From NCBI GenBank assembly GCA_963971535.1, contig OZ020589.1:67922239-67986238 (forward strand): DNA of 64,000 nucleotides, in the 5' to 3' direction. The notes under the pieces were generated by a model. It was not told the DNA's origin. It did not search any database and saw nothing but the letters and a program-made list of their open reading frames with translations. Origin of the DNA: Notolepis coatsorum (taxonomy: Eukaryota > Chordata > Actinopteri > Aulopiformes > Paralepididae). A program made the position numbers and the translations under genes. Below, piece by piece: positions 44,019 through 55,972 of this stretch (positions are counted from its first letter, which is position 1; each line of letters opens with the position of its first letter).

Positions 44019-46253
44019 ATGAAAGGACCTAAAAAGGGATACTTCACTTTACCTCACGTACTCGTTGTATGTTGTCGCATTGACCATTATCTTCTGAGAG
44101 AAAGATCAAGACAGGCGAGTGAAGCTCAGCGGCAGGATTTAACCCACAGTCCACCGAGCATCAGTACCCCAGTGGCTGAAAGTAATTCAAGCACATCAGA
44201 GAACTTGGAACCAAGTCACTTGCAAGCTTCTTTGGAGAAGAACATGCAAGGCCACAGACCTCATGTGAAGTGGCCAAAGTCCAGCAGCAAGAAAGAGTGG
44301 GCGACAATCGATGCAGACCTGATCAAAATCCTGGATGGAATCAAAGGAACAGTGGAAAAGAAACTGGATAAAATGGGCGATCTGATCTACTTCTATGGAG
44401 CAGAAAGGTTCGGAACAAAAGAGACAGGAAAGAAGGACATGACACCAACAACCCCTCCCAAGTCCAGAAGGCAGCAAGAAATCCAGCGCCTTGTCAAAGA
44501 GAGAAGGGACTTGAGGAAGCAATGGAAGAGAGCCTCATTGGAGGAAAGAGTGGGCATCGACCTCCTGCAAACAGACCTGAAGGGACACCTGGGAAGACTG
44601 CGGAGAGCTGAAAACCTCAGGACTCGACGCAAGAGGAAGGAAAGAGCGAGAACATCCTTCTACAAGGATCCCTTCAGATTTGTGAAAGGACTCTTCACAA
44701 AGGAAAAGAGCGGGTCACTTAAGGTGCCAAAGAGGGAGTTTGAGGACCATCTGAAAACAACTCACACAGACAGCAAAAGATATGAACAGAGGGAACTACC
44801 ACCAGACATGCCACCAATTCCTCAACCAGAACACCAGCTGGATGACTGTCCTCCAAGGTGGAGGGAGGTTGAGGAAGCAGTGAGGAAGGCAAGGGCAGCT
44901 TCAGCTCCAGGACCAAATGGAGTTCCATACCGGCTGTATAAAAACTCCACAAATATCTTACGCTATCTGTGGAGGCAAATTAAGGTGATGTGGACAAAGC
45001 AAACCATCCCAAAAGCGTGGCGAAGAGCAGGGGGAGTAGTAATCCCCAAGGAGAAGGATGCCTCAAACATCGATCAATTCCGGCAGATCAACCTGCTGAA
45101 TGTTGAAGGGAAGGTCTTCTTTAGCATTGTTGCTAAAAGGATGACAACATACCTGAAGCAAAACAACTTGATTGACACATCTGTGCAGAAGGCCGGCATT
45201 CCTGGTTTCTCAGGATGCTTGGAACATACAAGCATGATATGGCACCAAATCCAATCTGCCAAAAGGGAAGGAAGAGACCTGCACGTCTTATTCCTGGACC
45301 TAGCCAACGCTTTTGGATCCGTCCCCCATTCTCTCATCTGGACAGCCTTCAACTTCTTCCACATCTCAAATACCATCACAAACCTGGTGAGAAATTACTT
45401 TCAAGATCTGCAATTCTGTATCAAAACAACAGAATACACAACATCATGGCAATCTTTGGAAGTGGGAATAATGGCTGGATGTACCATCTCCCCACTAGCC
45501 TTCACCATGGCAATGGAAGTGGTCATTCGAGCTTCCAAGTGGGTTGTGGGAGGAGAACGTCTGCAATCTGGACAGCGTCTACCTCCTATTCGCGCCTACA
45601 TGGATGACATGACCACCTTGACCTCAACCATAGCATGCACCAAACGTCTGCTGAGAAAGCTTCATGCCAACATTACATGGGCACGGATGAAGTTCAAACC
45701 CAGCAAATCCAGGAGCATATCCATCGTCAAAGGAAAACTCGTGGACCAGAGGTTCCACATCAAGGATACACCCATTCCTTTGGTATCAGACCTGCCAGTC
45801 AAGAGCCTAGGGCGATGGTACAACGCGAGCCTCAAAGACTCAGACCAGAGTGATCAGCTGAGGGAAGAAACCATCAAAGGCCTTGTCAGCATAGACAAGA
45901 CCTTGCTCCCTGGAAAGCTGAAACTCTGATGCCTGCAGTTTGGATTGCTCCCTCGCCTGATGTGGCCTCTAACGGTCTACGAGATCCCCATGACCAAAGT
46001 CGAGAAGCTGGAGAGGACAGTCAGTTCATACATCAAGAAGTGGCTTGGCCTCCTGCGTTGCCTCAGCAACATCGGCTTGTATGGACACAGGGCCCTGGAA
46101 TTGCCTGTCTCTAGCCTCATAGAGGAGTTTAAATGCACCAAAGTGAGGCTGAACATGACCCTGACCGAGTCTCAAGATGAAGTGATCAGATCGGCTGCTC
46201 CCAGACTGGCAACTGGGAGGAAATGGATCCCATCTGAGGCCGTACAGCAGGCA
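44019..46253 (+). pseudogene. HERO-like pol: N-terminus and RT, one nonsense codon
   Basis: A frame of 636 codons to TGA at 45927-45929. The same frame then stays open to the insertion at 46253. RT boxes: PGPNGVPYRLYK (residues about 303-314), FLDLANAFGSVPH (about 425-437), MAGCTISPLAF (about 487-497), AYMDDMTTL (about 526-534). The TGA lies where related proteins appear to have Trp, a likely single-base change. The first 100 residues have no domain I recognise. Confidence 0.85.
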
Positions 46254-46746
46254 CGTGCATACATAGGGGTGAAGGGGTGCCCGGGCACCTGCCTTTTTCA
46301 TTTCTCATTAGAAAGTGCCCTTTTTATGCCACCCTCTTTTTTTTTTTTTTTTTTTTTACAGTTGCACATATATATATACTGCCCTGCCCTTCCAAATGAA
46401 AGATGTCACGATAGAATCTAAATATTAGGTAAAGAAAGAGAGAGAAATGCCACCCCTCTCGTAAATAATAGGTCCTTCCAGCCAACATGTAAACCGCGCA
46501 GGGCCAGCAGTGCATTGAACAGGAAATTGATATCCAGCTGTTGTTGAGCTCACAGTGCCCTCACACTCGAGTCGAGACCTCTTTTTTTACAGTTACTATT
46601 TCAACTAAAACAAAGCAAGAGTACACATCAGGTAAGGTATTTGCCCAACAAAATAAAATGTCGGGTTTGCAGTGCACTGTATATTTTCGTGAAACACGTC
46701 GCCAGCCCCTCCCTGTCTGCTGCTGCTGCTAGTGCAGGAAAATCAC

Positions 46747-46788
<42 letters not shown>

Positions 46789-47026
46789 CTCTCGCTCTCT
46801 CGCTCTCTCGCTCTCGCAGCTGTTGGTCTGGAGCGCATATTGTGTTATTAAAGGGACACTATGTAGTTTTGGTGACATCTATCGGTGAAACTGAATGTAC
46901 CATGATATACTTGTATTAACCCCAAAAATCGGGCTTGCGCGCTGCGCGCGCTCGCATTACATTTACTAATTAAGGCCCATTTATGATTTCGGGCACCTGC
47001 CTTTCTAAAGTCTTGTGCACGTCCCT
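46254..47026. mobile_element. Non-coding insertion in the HERO-like LINE with 15-bp flanking repeats
   Basis: GCCGTACAGCAGGCA (46239-46253) and GCCGTACAGCAAGCA (47027-47041) flank 773 bp. The ends share ACGTGCA and GGCACCTGCC motifs, in part inverted. Inside are a T run, a (TC)n run at 46751-46818 and no gene. Terminal ACGTGCA pairs suggest a DNA transposon, but a 15-bp TSD is long for one. Confidence 0.6.
46751..46818. repeat. (TC)n microsatellite with CGCTCT ending
   Basis: TC units then repeated TCGCTCTC to 46818. Confidence 0.9.
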
Positions 47027-48060
47027 GCCGTACAGCAAGCAAAATCTGCTCTCAGGCATGGAGACATTGTAGGACAGGTGCAGCATGGAAGAGGTGGGTT
47101 TGGACTTGGGACAAGTCGACCCACATGGCACAAGGCAACATCAACCCAAAGGAGAAAGCTGGTGGTGGCTCAGGTTCGGCAACAAGAGGAGGCAGACAGA
47201 TGCGCAAAGGCAGTCTCACAGTCCAAACAGGGCCAATGGACTAGCTGGGAAAACCTGGAGCATCGTAAGCTCACATGGAAGGATCTTTGGGAGATGGAAG
47301 GAAGCCAAATCAGCTTCATCATCAGAGCCACCTATGATGTTCTCCCCACGCCCAAGAACCTAAACCAGTGGTTTGGAGAAGATCCTTCTTGTACGCTTTG
47401 CAAAACCCCCGCAACACTGAGGCACATCCTCACCGGCTGCAAAACCAGTTTGTCCCAAGGGCGCTACACCTGGAGACACACCAGGTCCTAAGACAACTGG
47501 CAATCACCCTGGAAGGAAGGAGAACTACCAACAATGCCCTCCCTCCCCCAATGCCTAGACACTCAAACACCACTTCTTTTGTAAGAGCAGGACAGCTCCC
47601 AGCAAAGCCATCTGCAAGAGTGGAGGCAACCCTCCTGGACACTGCCCGGGACTGGAGAATGCAGGTTGACTTGGACCAGAAACTAATCTTTCCACCTGAG
47701 ATAATTACAACTAACCTCAGGCCGGACCTGGTCTTGTGGTCAACCTCCCAGAAGTCTGTATTCATTGTGGAACTAACTGTACCATGGGAGGCTGCAGTTG
47801 GTGAAGCATATGAACGTAAACGACTGAAGTACTCCGACATAGCAGCCGAGGCAGAACAACGCGGCTGGCGTGCTCAGGTGCTTCCGGTGGAGGTTGGTTC
47901 TAGAGGATTTGTTGCCATGTCCACAACCAAGCTTCTTAAGGGGATGGGAGTGCGAGGACAGGTGTTCCGACAAGCTGTCAAAACACTGTCAGAGGCTGCC
48001 GAACGAAGCAGCAGATGGCTATGGATTAAGAGAAAGGACCCCAACTGGGCTGCAAAATGA
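47027..48060 (+). pseudogene. HERO-like pol: zinc knuckle and restriction-like endonuclease
   Basis: 47027-47490 continues the pol frame and contains a knuckle CTLCKTPATLRHILTGC (C-x2-C-x7-H-x4-C). Near 47479 a one-base loss shifts the frame. The frame to 48060 then holds the endonuclease RPDLVLW ... VFIVELTVPWE with downstream Lys (ERKRLKY). This nuclease nicks the target DNA for target-primed reverse transcription. Confidence 0.85.
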
Positions 48061-48290
48061 CCATCGAGGGGTAAAAGCAGAGGGGGGCACACCTGGGACG
48101 CCAGGTGTTGCCGTTGAGCCCTTCGGAGGTGTCGTGGGCCTGTCAACGAAACACCAATGAAGGAGGGTGCCCACCTGAAGACCCCAGTGAAGCTTATACC
48201 ACTACCCCATTCAAAAAAGTGCTGATTATCTAAGGGATTGTAATATCTAGTCCTATAAGCTCAACTAGCACTGCTGTTTAAATTGAATAA
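48061..48290 (+). other. HERO-like LINE 3' UTR
   Basis: GC-rich with CACACCTGGGACGCCAGGTG, a hairpin-forming segment. The exact 3' end is not certain. Confidence 0.4.
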
Positions 48291-48429
48291 ATTACCGGTC
48301 ACTGTTATAACCTTGTCTCTGGTCTACTACTCCTTTTACTGTGTATATTACTCCTCCCTCAAGCCTAGAACTGGTCCGTGGCGTCGAGCTGTTACTGTTA
48401 GTGACACAGGTGCTACAGGCTTCCGGTGA

Positions 48430-48437
48430 TGACGTCA
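48430..48437. promoter_or_regulatory. CRE-like site in the L1 5' UTR
   Basis: A perfect TGACGTCA palindrome about 120 bp upstream of ORF1. A CREB/ATF site is plausible. The promoter role is inference. Confidence 0.35.
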
Positions 48438-48553
48438 GTGTGAGAGAGACGCTTCTGCTGTTCTCCCCAAACCCCACTGCGAAAATGTTAGTTTAAACAC
48501 TACTTATAGTCAACAAAGTTTTAATCCATGGTAGAGTTGAAGTAACCCTAATA

Positions 48554-49312
48554 ATGTCAACCAACAAGGAAAAGAAGAAGAAAGGACAAGGACGCGCCGC
48601 AATTGAAACTCGCTCAGCGACAAACAAACAGGACGACGCCGACGTTGAACTTGAACCTGGCGCTGCGGGTGGTCGCGGCGAGGAAAGTCAATGGGAAAAC
48701 ATCGCTGCCCGTGTGGTTCGCGATGTGACTGAAAAGATAAGTGCCCTGATGGACCTAAAGCTTACTGCCCTGACTGCAACACTGGAGGGCTTTAATAGCC
48801 GACTGTCAGACAATACCAAACGCATTACAGAGGCGGAATCCCGCATCTCAGCGGCCGAGGACAACTCATCAACAATAGAAAACAGACTGAAAAAGCTGGA
48901 AAAAACAGTGACGACTTTGCAACAGCGGGCGGAAGATGCCGACAATCAAAGCCAACGTGAAAGCGTTTGTATTATGGGTTTGAAAGAGGGGACAGAGGGC
49001 ACACAACCTGTTAAATTCTTCGAGACCTGGCTTCCAACTCTGCTTAATATCGATACAGAAAAAGGCAGCGTGAAGATTGACAGGTGTCGCAGGGCTGCAG
49101 GAGACATCCAGCCTGATAAAACCAGACCTGTGGTCATAAAATTTCAAACTATGCGAGATGCACAACGAATTATGACAGCAGCACGGGCGAAAGGCGTACT
49201 GAACTACGAGGGCAATAAACTTCTGATCAGACCAGACATCTCCTATCAGACCAGGATGGAAAGACGTAAATACAGCACTGTGTGTGATCAGCTCATCAAA
49301 AAAGGGATATGA
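48554..49312 (+). CDS. L1 ORF1p-like RNA-binding protein
   Basis: An intact 252-codon frame. The N-terminus is basic (KEKKKKGQGR), residues about 65-130 form a heptad coiled coil for trimerisation, and residues about 135-200 form an RRM-like domain (ESVCIMGLKE, RPVVIKFQ), followed by a C-terminal domain (LLIRPDIS). This is the L1 ORF1p (transposase_22) architecture, shorter than mammalian copies. It would coat L1 RNA. Confidence 0.9.
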   Translation: MSTNKEKKKKGQGRAAIETRSATNKQDDADVELEPGAAGGRGEESQWENIAARVVRDVTEKISALMDLKLTALTATLEGFNSRLSDNTKRITEAESRISAAEDNSSTIENRLKKLEKTVTTLQQRAEDADNQSQRESVCIMGLKEGTEGTQPVKFFETWLPTLLNIDTEKGSVKIDRCRRAAGDIQPDKTRPVVIKFQTMRDAQRIMTAARAKGVLNYEGNKLLIRPDISYQTRMERRKYSTVCDQLIKKGI

Positions 49313-49478
49313 TTTAAAATGCGCTTCCCTTCGAGACTAACTATTACACACAACGGCGAGGACCACTCTTTCAAGACCCCACAAGAAGCGGAAGACTTTC
49401 TGAAAGGCGCGGATTAAAGGTACTGCCCACCCTACACATGGATCGGACTGATGGAATGCGCTCATGCAGAACGGACTG

Positions 49479-49589
<111 letters not shown>

Positions 49590-50175
49590 GTTTTGTTGCT
49601 TGTTTTTTTTCTTCTTTTTTTTCCTCCCCATTTTTTTTCCTGGCTCACTTCACATTATACTGGTATAGGTTATTATGTATTAAAAGACTAGTTTTTATGA
49701 TTGAAATGTCCAGCTTTGATTTCAGACACACAAATATTGGAGCTCCCCCCAACCCCCACAATGAGTTGGAATGGAGTAGTCCGGATAAAACTATGGCAAG
49801 CATATCTATAACCTATGGAGTGCTACAGTAGTTCATGGTTAGGATGATATTTTTTTTATAGTCACCGTAATCTCCCGGGCTCTCCCCGCCTTTCTTCTTT
49901 TTTTTCTTTTCTTTTAATTTAATTTGTATCACTTTATCTGATATGGGCTATACAGTTTCATGATATGCTTTAGTCATGTGATTTATGGTTTAAATACTCT
50001 TAACTCCTTCAGATATCAAACAATGGATTCAAAATCATGATTATAGATCAGTGGTACAACTATCTTTGTCTTATTATTATTTATTACACAGTATTCATGC
50101 AATTCAGACAAACAAACAGACCAATGTAACTCCAATTTGAATATATACACAACAAAATATGATTCATTCCCATAG

Positions 50176-50304
<129 letters not shown>

Positions 50305-50908
50305 CCCCCCCCCCCCTCCCCCATCTTCTCCTGATTGCAATTTTTCCTTTAACTCCATAAGGACCACAATATGTGGACAAAAATAATGGTAATAATAAAT
50401 AAGAGGGATTAAACAGAAGGAAATTGGTCATACTATTTTTGGTCAAATTATCGGATGCGAGTAGCCTATATTATCTTTAAATATCTGATTGAAATTACAC
50501 CTACAGACAAGGAGTGAAGCTCCAGTACTGTTGGGTTCTGTAACTATTTACTACCAAATGATACAGCGGTGTGGCGATGGGGGGGGGGTGTGCGGAGAGG
50601 GCCCGATCTCTGTAGGGATTTTATCACTCGGTAGATTGGCCTTTTACTCTCCCGCGGCGGGACTCCTCTCAGCTTCACTGGAACAATGTTAATCATTTTA
50701 GCCCATCCATTAGGGATGGGCCGTATGTGTTTTATGTGTAACCCGTCTGTACAAGACGGTAGGGTTATTTTGTTTTATGTACTTCACCCCCTCCCCCCTC
50801 CGTTCACCTCCTCCTTATTCCAGCCATTTAGAGACCTGCCCACATTAGCTTCAAGAGGCTCCCAGTACGCACTCATGCAACACATTATGTATTATATTCA
50901 TTTTTGAC

Positions 50909-53900
50909 ATGAGTGATCTTAAAATTATAACCCTCAATGTGAAGGGTATAAATAATGTGGTCAAGCGTCAAAAAATATTGTCCTATCTGAAAAAGGAAAA
51001 ATGTCAAATAGCCTTTTTACAGGAAACTCACCTGTCTGACATAGAACATATGAAATTACAGCGTAACTGGGTAGGCCAGGTATATCACTCCTCTTACAAT
51101 ACAAAAAGCCGCGGAGTAGCTATTCTTGTACATAAGAATCTCCCATTTACCCTAGAAAAGGCGGTGTCTGACGATGAAGGGAGATATGTCTTGCTATCAG
51201 GTTTCCTTTATGGTGAACATATCCTTCTGGGCTGTGTATACGCTCCTAATGTATTTGAGGCCTCCTTTTTCTCTAAATTACTGTCGGCAATATCCGCATT
51301 CTCAATTAACTACACCATCATCGGGGGAGATTTTAACTCCGCTCCCAATGCAAATGTTGACCAGTCAACCCCACGACCTACTCCGTCTCGTAAAAGTGTC
51401 ACACTTGGAGAGCTATGTAATGATTTGGAGCTATTTGATGTTTGGAGAGTACTCAACCCAAGAACAAGAGACTTCACTTTTTTCTCTCGACCTCACCAGG
51501 TGTACTCTAGAATCGATTTTTTTCTGACGTCTAGAATGATATTGGATAGGACTAAGGAGTGTATAATAGGCACACAGACGCTCTCGGATCACTGTCCAGT
51601 TAGCCTGACTCTCCACATGCCCTATAGGGACCCTGCCAGTAGACAATGGCGTTTGAATCCTTCTTTGATGAGCAGCCCCCCGTTTTTGGAATATATTACT
51701 AACAAATGGACGTTTTTCTTCTCTGTAAACAAAACCCCTGGGATGAGCCCCTCCACATTATGGGAGGCAGCAAAGGCATATCTCCGGGGCTGTATTATCT
51801 CGTACAATTCAGCTCAACGAAAAGAGGCCATCAAAAATCAACTGGAACTTGAAAAATTAATCTTAAAATTGGAATCTGAATGTAAACGTTCCTGGGCAAA
51901 AAATTTGGCAAAACAACTAGATGCCGCCCGTTCAGCTCTAGACCAACTTCTGACAAAACAAGCTAAGTCCACCATCTACGCTGCAAAGCACCAGTTCTAT
52001 GAATCAGGAAACAAACCAGGTCGACTTTTGTCTCGACTGGCTAAAGGTAAACAGAATTCTAACACAATAACCTCCCTCAAAGATGACAACGAAGTTGGCC
52101 ATCACACCTCTAAGGATATAAATAGAATTATGAAATCCTTTTATCAAAAGTTATACTCTTCAGAGTGTGGAACCTCTGACTTGCAGAGGAAAAACTTTCT
52201 TGATAAAATAACATTTCCATCACTATCTGAAGAACACAGAGAGTTTCTCTGTAAAGATATAACAGAGGAAGAAATACTCATAACGATAAAAACCCTTAAA
52301 GGGGGTAAGGCCCCAGGCCCGGACGGTTATGGCCCAGAATTCTATAAAAAAATGAGTAAGGTTATAGTCGGACCTCTGAGAGAGATGTATGCAGACTCAT
52401 TACAAAGAGGCAGTCTTCCCCAAACTCTGAACTTGGCTAATATATCTCTCATCCTTAAAAAAGATAAACCAGCCGACGTGTGCGGCTCTTATAGGCCCAT
52501 TAGCTTGATAGCGGTGGATAGTAAAATACTCTCCAAATTATTAGCAAGGAGGATAGAGGGACTGCTGCCTCTGATAATAAACCCAGACCAGACAGGTTTT
52601 GTACAAGGCCGACACTCCATTGCAAACGTGAGGCGGTTACTGAATGTTATACAGTACTCTAATCAGCTGAAACACAAAGCGCTAGCAGTGTCACTAGACG
52701 CACAGAAAGCATTTGATAGAGTAGAATGGCGGTACCTGTTCGACGTCATGGAGAGATATGGACTTGGAGGGGATTTCCTTAAGTGGATTCAAACCATCTA
52801 CCACTCTCCCGTGGCCTGTGTCCTTACCAATGGTACCTGCTCTGAGCCTTTCCCCTTGGCAAGAGGCACAAGGCAAGGGGACCCCCTAAGCCCATTACTG
52901 TTTGCCGTAGCACTCGAACCGCTAGCAGAGGCTATCCGGTGTCATCATGAAATTGAGGGGGTCTCACTCCCGACAGGGGGCACCCCCCACAAAATAGCTC
53001 TATATGCAGATGACATTATACTGTTTCTGTCCTCCCCGAAGAGGTCAGTGCCTACTGTCCTGTCAATTGTTAAAGACTTCGGCGCTATCTCAGGCTACAA
53101 AATTAACCAAAGTAAATCTGAGGCAATGCCACTAGGAACCCTGACCCAATCAGACATCCCAGATAATTTTCCTTTTAAATGGACTACGTCAGGATTCACA
53201 TATCTTGGCATTAAAGTCTCTCCCAACTTAAAAGATATGGCACGTCTGAATCTGGCCCCAGTCACCACAGCGGTTAAGAGAGATCTGGAACGGTGGCATG
53301 ACCTCCCACTATCGGTCATGGGACGGGCGAGTCTAATAAAAATGAACATTCTACCCCGCCTTCTATACCCCTTACAAATGCTTCCCATATGGGTATCCAA
53401 AAAAGATATTAAAGATCTGGAGAAGGCTTTTTCTAAGTTCATTTGGCATGGAAAGAGACCCAGGCAAAGATTTAAAATCTTGCAGCTACCAACCAGTAAA
53501 GCGAGGCCTTGCCATGCCAAATATACTCTTCTATAACTGGGCCTGTCACGCTCGTTACATCTGGGAATGGTTACAAGCCTATCTACACAATAAGAACTGT
53601 GTGGACTCGTGGGGCTGCTCACCAAACTCACTATGGGCACTGGTAACTAACCGGTAATAAAACTAAGATTCATAGGGAGATACGAGGCAATCCAATTATC
53701 TATAACTCTATCAGAGTGTGGCGACAGATTACCATCTACACAGGGAGAGGAGACCTAAGATCATTGCTAATACCAATCTCTAGCAACCATGAATTTGGAC
53801 CTGGGCGCAGTTCGGCCATCTTTAAGACCTGGCACTCACTAGGGCTTCGTGTATTGGGGGATCTGTTTAGGGATGGTGTGTTGATGTCGTTTCAGCAACT

Positions 53901-54735
53901 GCAAACACAATTTAACCCCCCATGAGAATTTTTTTTTGGTTTCTTGCAAATACGACATTTTATTAACTCACTACAGCTGCCAACGCCAATGGGCTCCCTT
54001 TACAGCAAAACAGAGAACTTCTTATCCAACTGTAGTAAGGTATCACATTTCATCTCTGCGTTTTACTCACTGCTGTACTCACTGGACTCACAGGAGTTAC
54101 CATCCCTCCGCAAATGGGAAAGAGATTTTAACAGTGAATATATTGAAGACGACTGGCAGGAGGCCATTGACTCAGTTAAAAAGGTTTATACTTGTAACAG
54201 ACTAAGAGAAACACAATATAAAATTCTTCACAGATTACACATCACACCTGTGTTACTAAACAAAATGGACCGTTCAATATCTCCATTATGTTCGAAATGT
54301 CAAACAGATCTGGGCACCTACTATCACTACTTTTGGGAATGTAAGTGTATATCCAGGTTCTGGGGCCAAGTGGCACGTGAGCTGAGCGACATTTTCAAGG
54401 TGAAAATAAAGAAGGATCCAGGAGCTTTTTTACTGGGACTCCCATCAAAGGAAAATAATTTGACACCCTTACAATTCAAACTATTTGATAAACTTCTGCT
54501 TTCAGCCCGGAAATGCATTTTGATAAACTGGATTAAGGATAGGCCTCCATCCATACAGATGTGGTACAGAGAGATCTTCGGTGTGCTACCCCATGAAAGA
54601 CTCTGTGCAATGCATAGAGGCAACAATGCCTCCTTTCAGGATGTGTGGGCCCCACTATTGGACTACTTTCCTGCTACAATTTCTCAGATCCTTCTAAAGG
54701 CCCAATGCCCCATTGTATGGACAGACTTTGGATAG
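50909..54735 (+). pseudogene. L1 ORF2: endonuclease and reverse transcriptase
   Basis: The main frame 50909-53536 (875 codons) has an APE-type endonuclease (LNVKGINN, FLQETHL, GGDFNSAP, SDHCPVSL) and RT (GPDGYGPEFYK, SYRPISLI, LDAQKAFDRVEW, GTRQGDPLSP, ALYADDIILF at residues about 698-707). Near 53510 the frame shifts to 53448-53655, then again near 53655 and 53930. The last frame, 53944-54735, holds a CCHC-like knuckle (CSKCQTDLGTYYHYFWEC) and the C-terminal end. It has all the catalytic boxes, but the frameshifts prevent a full protein. Confidence 0.9.
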
Positions 54736-54968
54736 AAAAAAATAATATATGTATATACATGTATGCCTACATGTGAATGGGCTCGAGGCAAGTTCAGTAC
54801 TGTGCAGTGCCTGTCTGGGTTAGATTTCCTTTTTTTGCTTGTTTTTCTTTTTGATCTGTTTTTGCTGGCATGACGGCATAGATGAACTGGAGGAACCCCC
54901 CCCCCCTTCTGTCCCAATGTGTGTTTTGTAATGTAAGTAACTGTATGTGAAAAATCTTTTAAAAAAGC

Positions 54969-54974
54969 AATAAA
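54969..54974 (+). terminator. L1 polyadenylation signal
   Basis: AATAAA about 235 bp after the ORF2 stop, close to the element end. Confidence 0.5.
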
Positions 54975-54985
54975 AATATCAAAAG

Positions 54986-55170
54986 AGGTGCTACATATGC
55001 ATGCACCTCATGGTACCAAAGCACCTCAAAGGCGCTAAAAACAAGATTACAAACATCACAAAACAAACTGGTCAGACTACTGCTTGACCTTACTCCTAAA
55101 ACCCACCTCACCCCTGTCCACTTTGACTACCTAGGATGGCTTAGAGTACAGCAACTTGCAATGGGCCTGG
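54986..55170 (+). pseudogene. Family J LINE fragment, left part of a DNA transposon target
   Basis: Sense KTKLQTSQNKLVRLLLDLTP... LGWLRV, ending at the TSD CCTGG. It resumes at 56766-56784 (VYTTPL). The same protein region appears in minus copies at 58560-58760. Confidence 0.8.
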
Positions 55171-55388
55171 GCCCTATTCCCCGTACCTGGTTCAACTAAG
55201 TCGATCAAGAGTCCCATTATCCAGATTCAGTTAACCCGATGTTTGAAGCCGGGATTTTCCTGTTCCTCGAAGGTGGATTCAGTCTCGTTAACTCGAACCA
55301 GACTTGAGACCCAGGATAAGTGCGCGCGGCCGCTTCAGTTGAAAAGCCAGCACTTATCGATAGCAGAGATCCTGATTTTCTAACGGCA

Positions 55389-55440
55389 TTGATTGATTAA
55401 TTGATTTAAAACTTTATTAACAGATTGCAGTACGGCTCAA
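55389..55440 (-). mobile_element. Very short family J 3' end
   Basis: TTGATTGATTAATTGATTTA followed by ACTTTATTAACAGATTGCAG, the family J terminus in minus orientation. Confidence 0.65.
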
Positions 55441-55664
55441 TCGCCTCGCCGACAAGTTAAATGCATGATCTATAGGCTAATTTTAAGTCCCTCATTACCC
55501 CAATCAATCAGATTATATTTCTTTAAACTTGCCTGCTGGCAGTAGGTTTATGGATTGAATAATCAAATGAGATCTTGCTAGCGAAAATAATTAGTTTAAC
55601 TGTTATACAGAATAAGGATACGGCTCTCTTACCCATTGATTGATGTATGGTGGATCTTTTACTT

Positions 55665-55737
55665 ATCTGCACTGTGGTGTAACGGTTTCTGGTTTTGACT
55701 TTCACGCAGACGGCCCGGGTTCGAATCCTAGTCTTTT
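55665..55737 (+). pseudogene. tRNA-Glu(UUC)-like sequence
   Basis: A box TGGTGTAACGG, an anticodon-loop-like GACTTTCACG with TTC, and a strong B box GGCCCGGGTTCGAATCC. The acceptor arms do not pair convincingly, so it is a pseudogene or SINE head rather than a working tRNA gene. Confidence 0.5.
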
Positions 55738-55896
55738 CCTTCTTTTTGCAATGTAGGAATAATTCAATTTGGTGCACGTTGAGAGCTATATAAAGAATGA
55801 CATCCTCAATGCATGTAGATTTATAATATTTTAACTTAAAACTAGGCTACTTTTGCGTATAATCATTAATATTATATTCCAAAAAAATTATATTGG

Positions 55897-55972
55897 AAAC
55901 GCGGGTTTTGAACACCGGTCGCCCAGTTGCCAGGATTCAGCACTAGCCACTGCGCCACTGTGCCAGACAGGA
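55897..55972 (-). mobile_element. tRNA-derived SINE head-like sequence
   Basis: The minus strand has GGCGCAGTGGCTAGTGC (A box) and GGTGTTCAAAACCC (weak B box). No SINE tail identified. Confidence 0.45.

Larger units (their letters stand above)
44019..48290 (+). mobile_element. HERO-like LINE with restriction-like endonuclease
   Basis: Single-ORF architecture: N-terminal region, RT, a C-terminal CCHC knuckle and a PD-(D/E)XK endonuclease, as in the R2/HERO/NeSL group. A stop codon, a 773-bp insertion (46254-47026) and one frameshift break the frame. The 3' UTR runs from 48061 to about 48290. The family is inferred from motif style (YMDDMTTL, WARMKFKPSKSRS), not searched. Confidence 0.75.

Noticed and set aside
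55665-55737. Functional tRNA-Glu gene
   Set aside because: The A and B boxes are good but the acceptor stem does not pair convincingly and the sequence lies in a transposon, so it is kept as a pseudogene.
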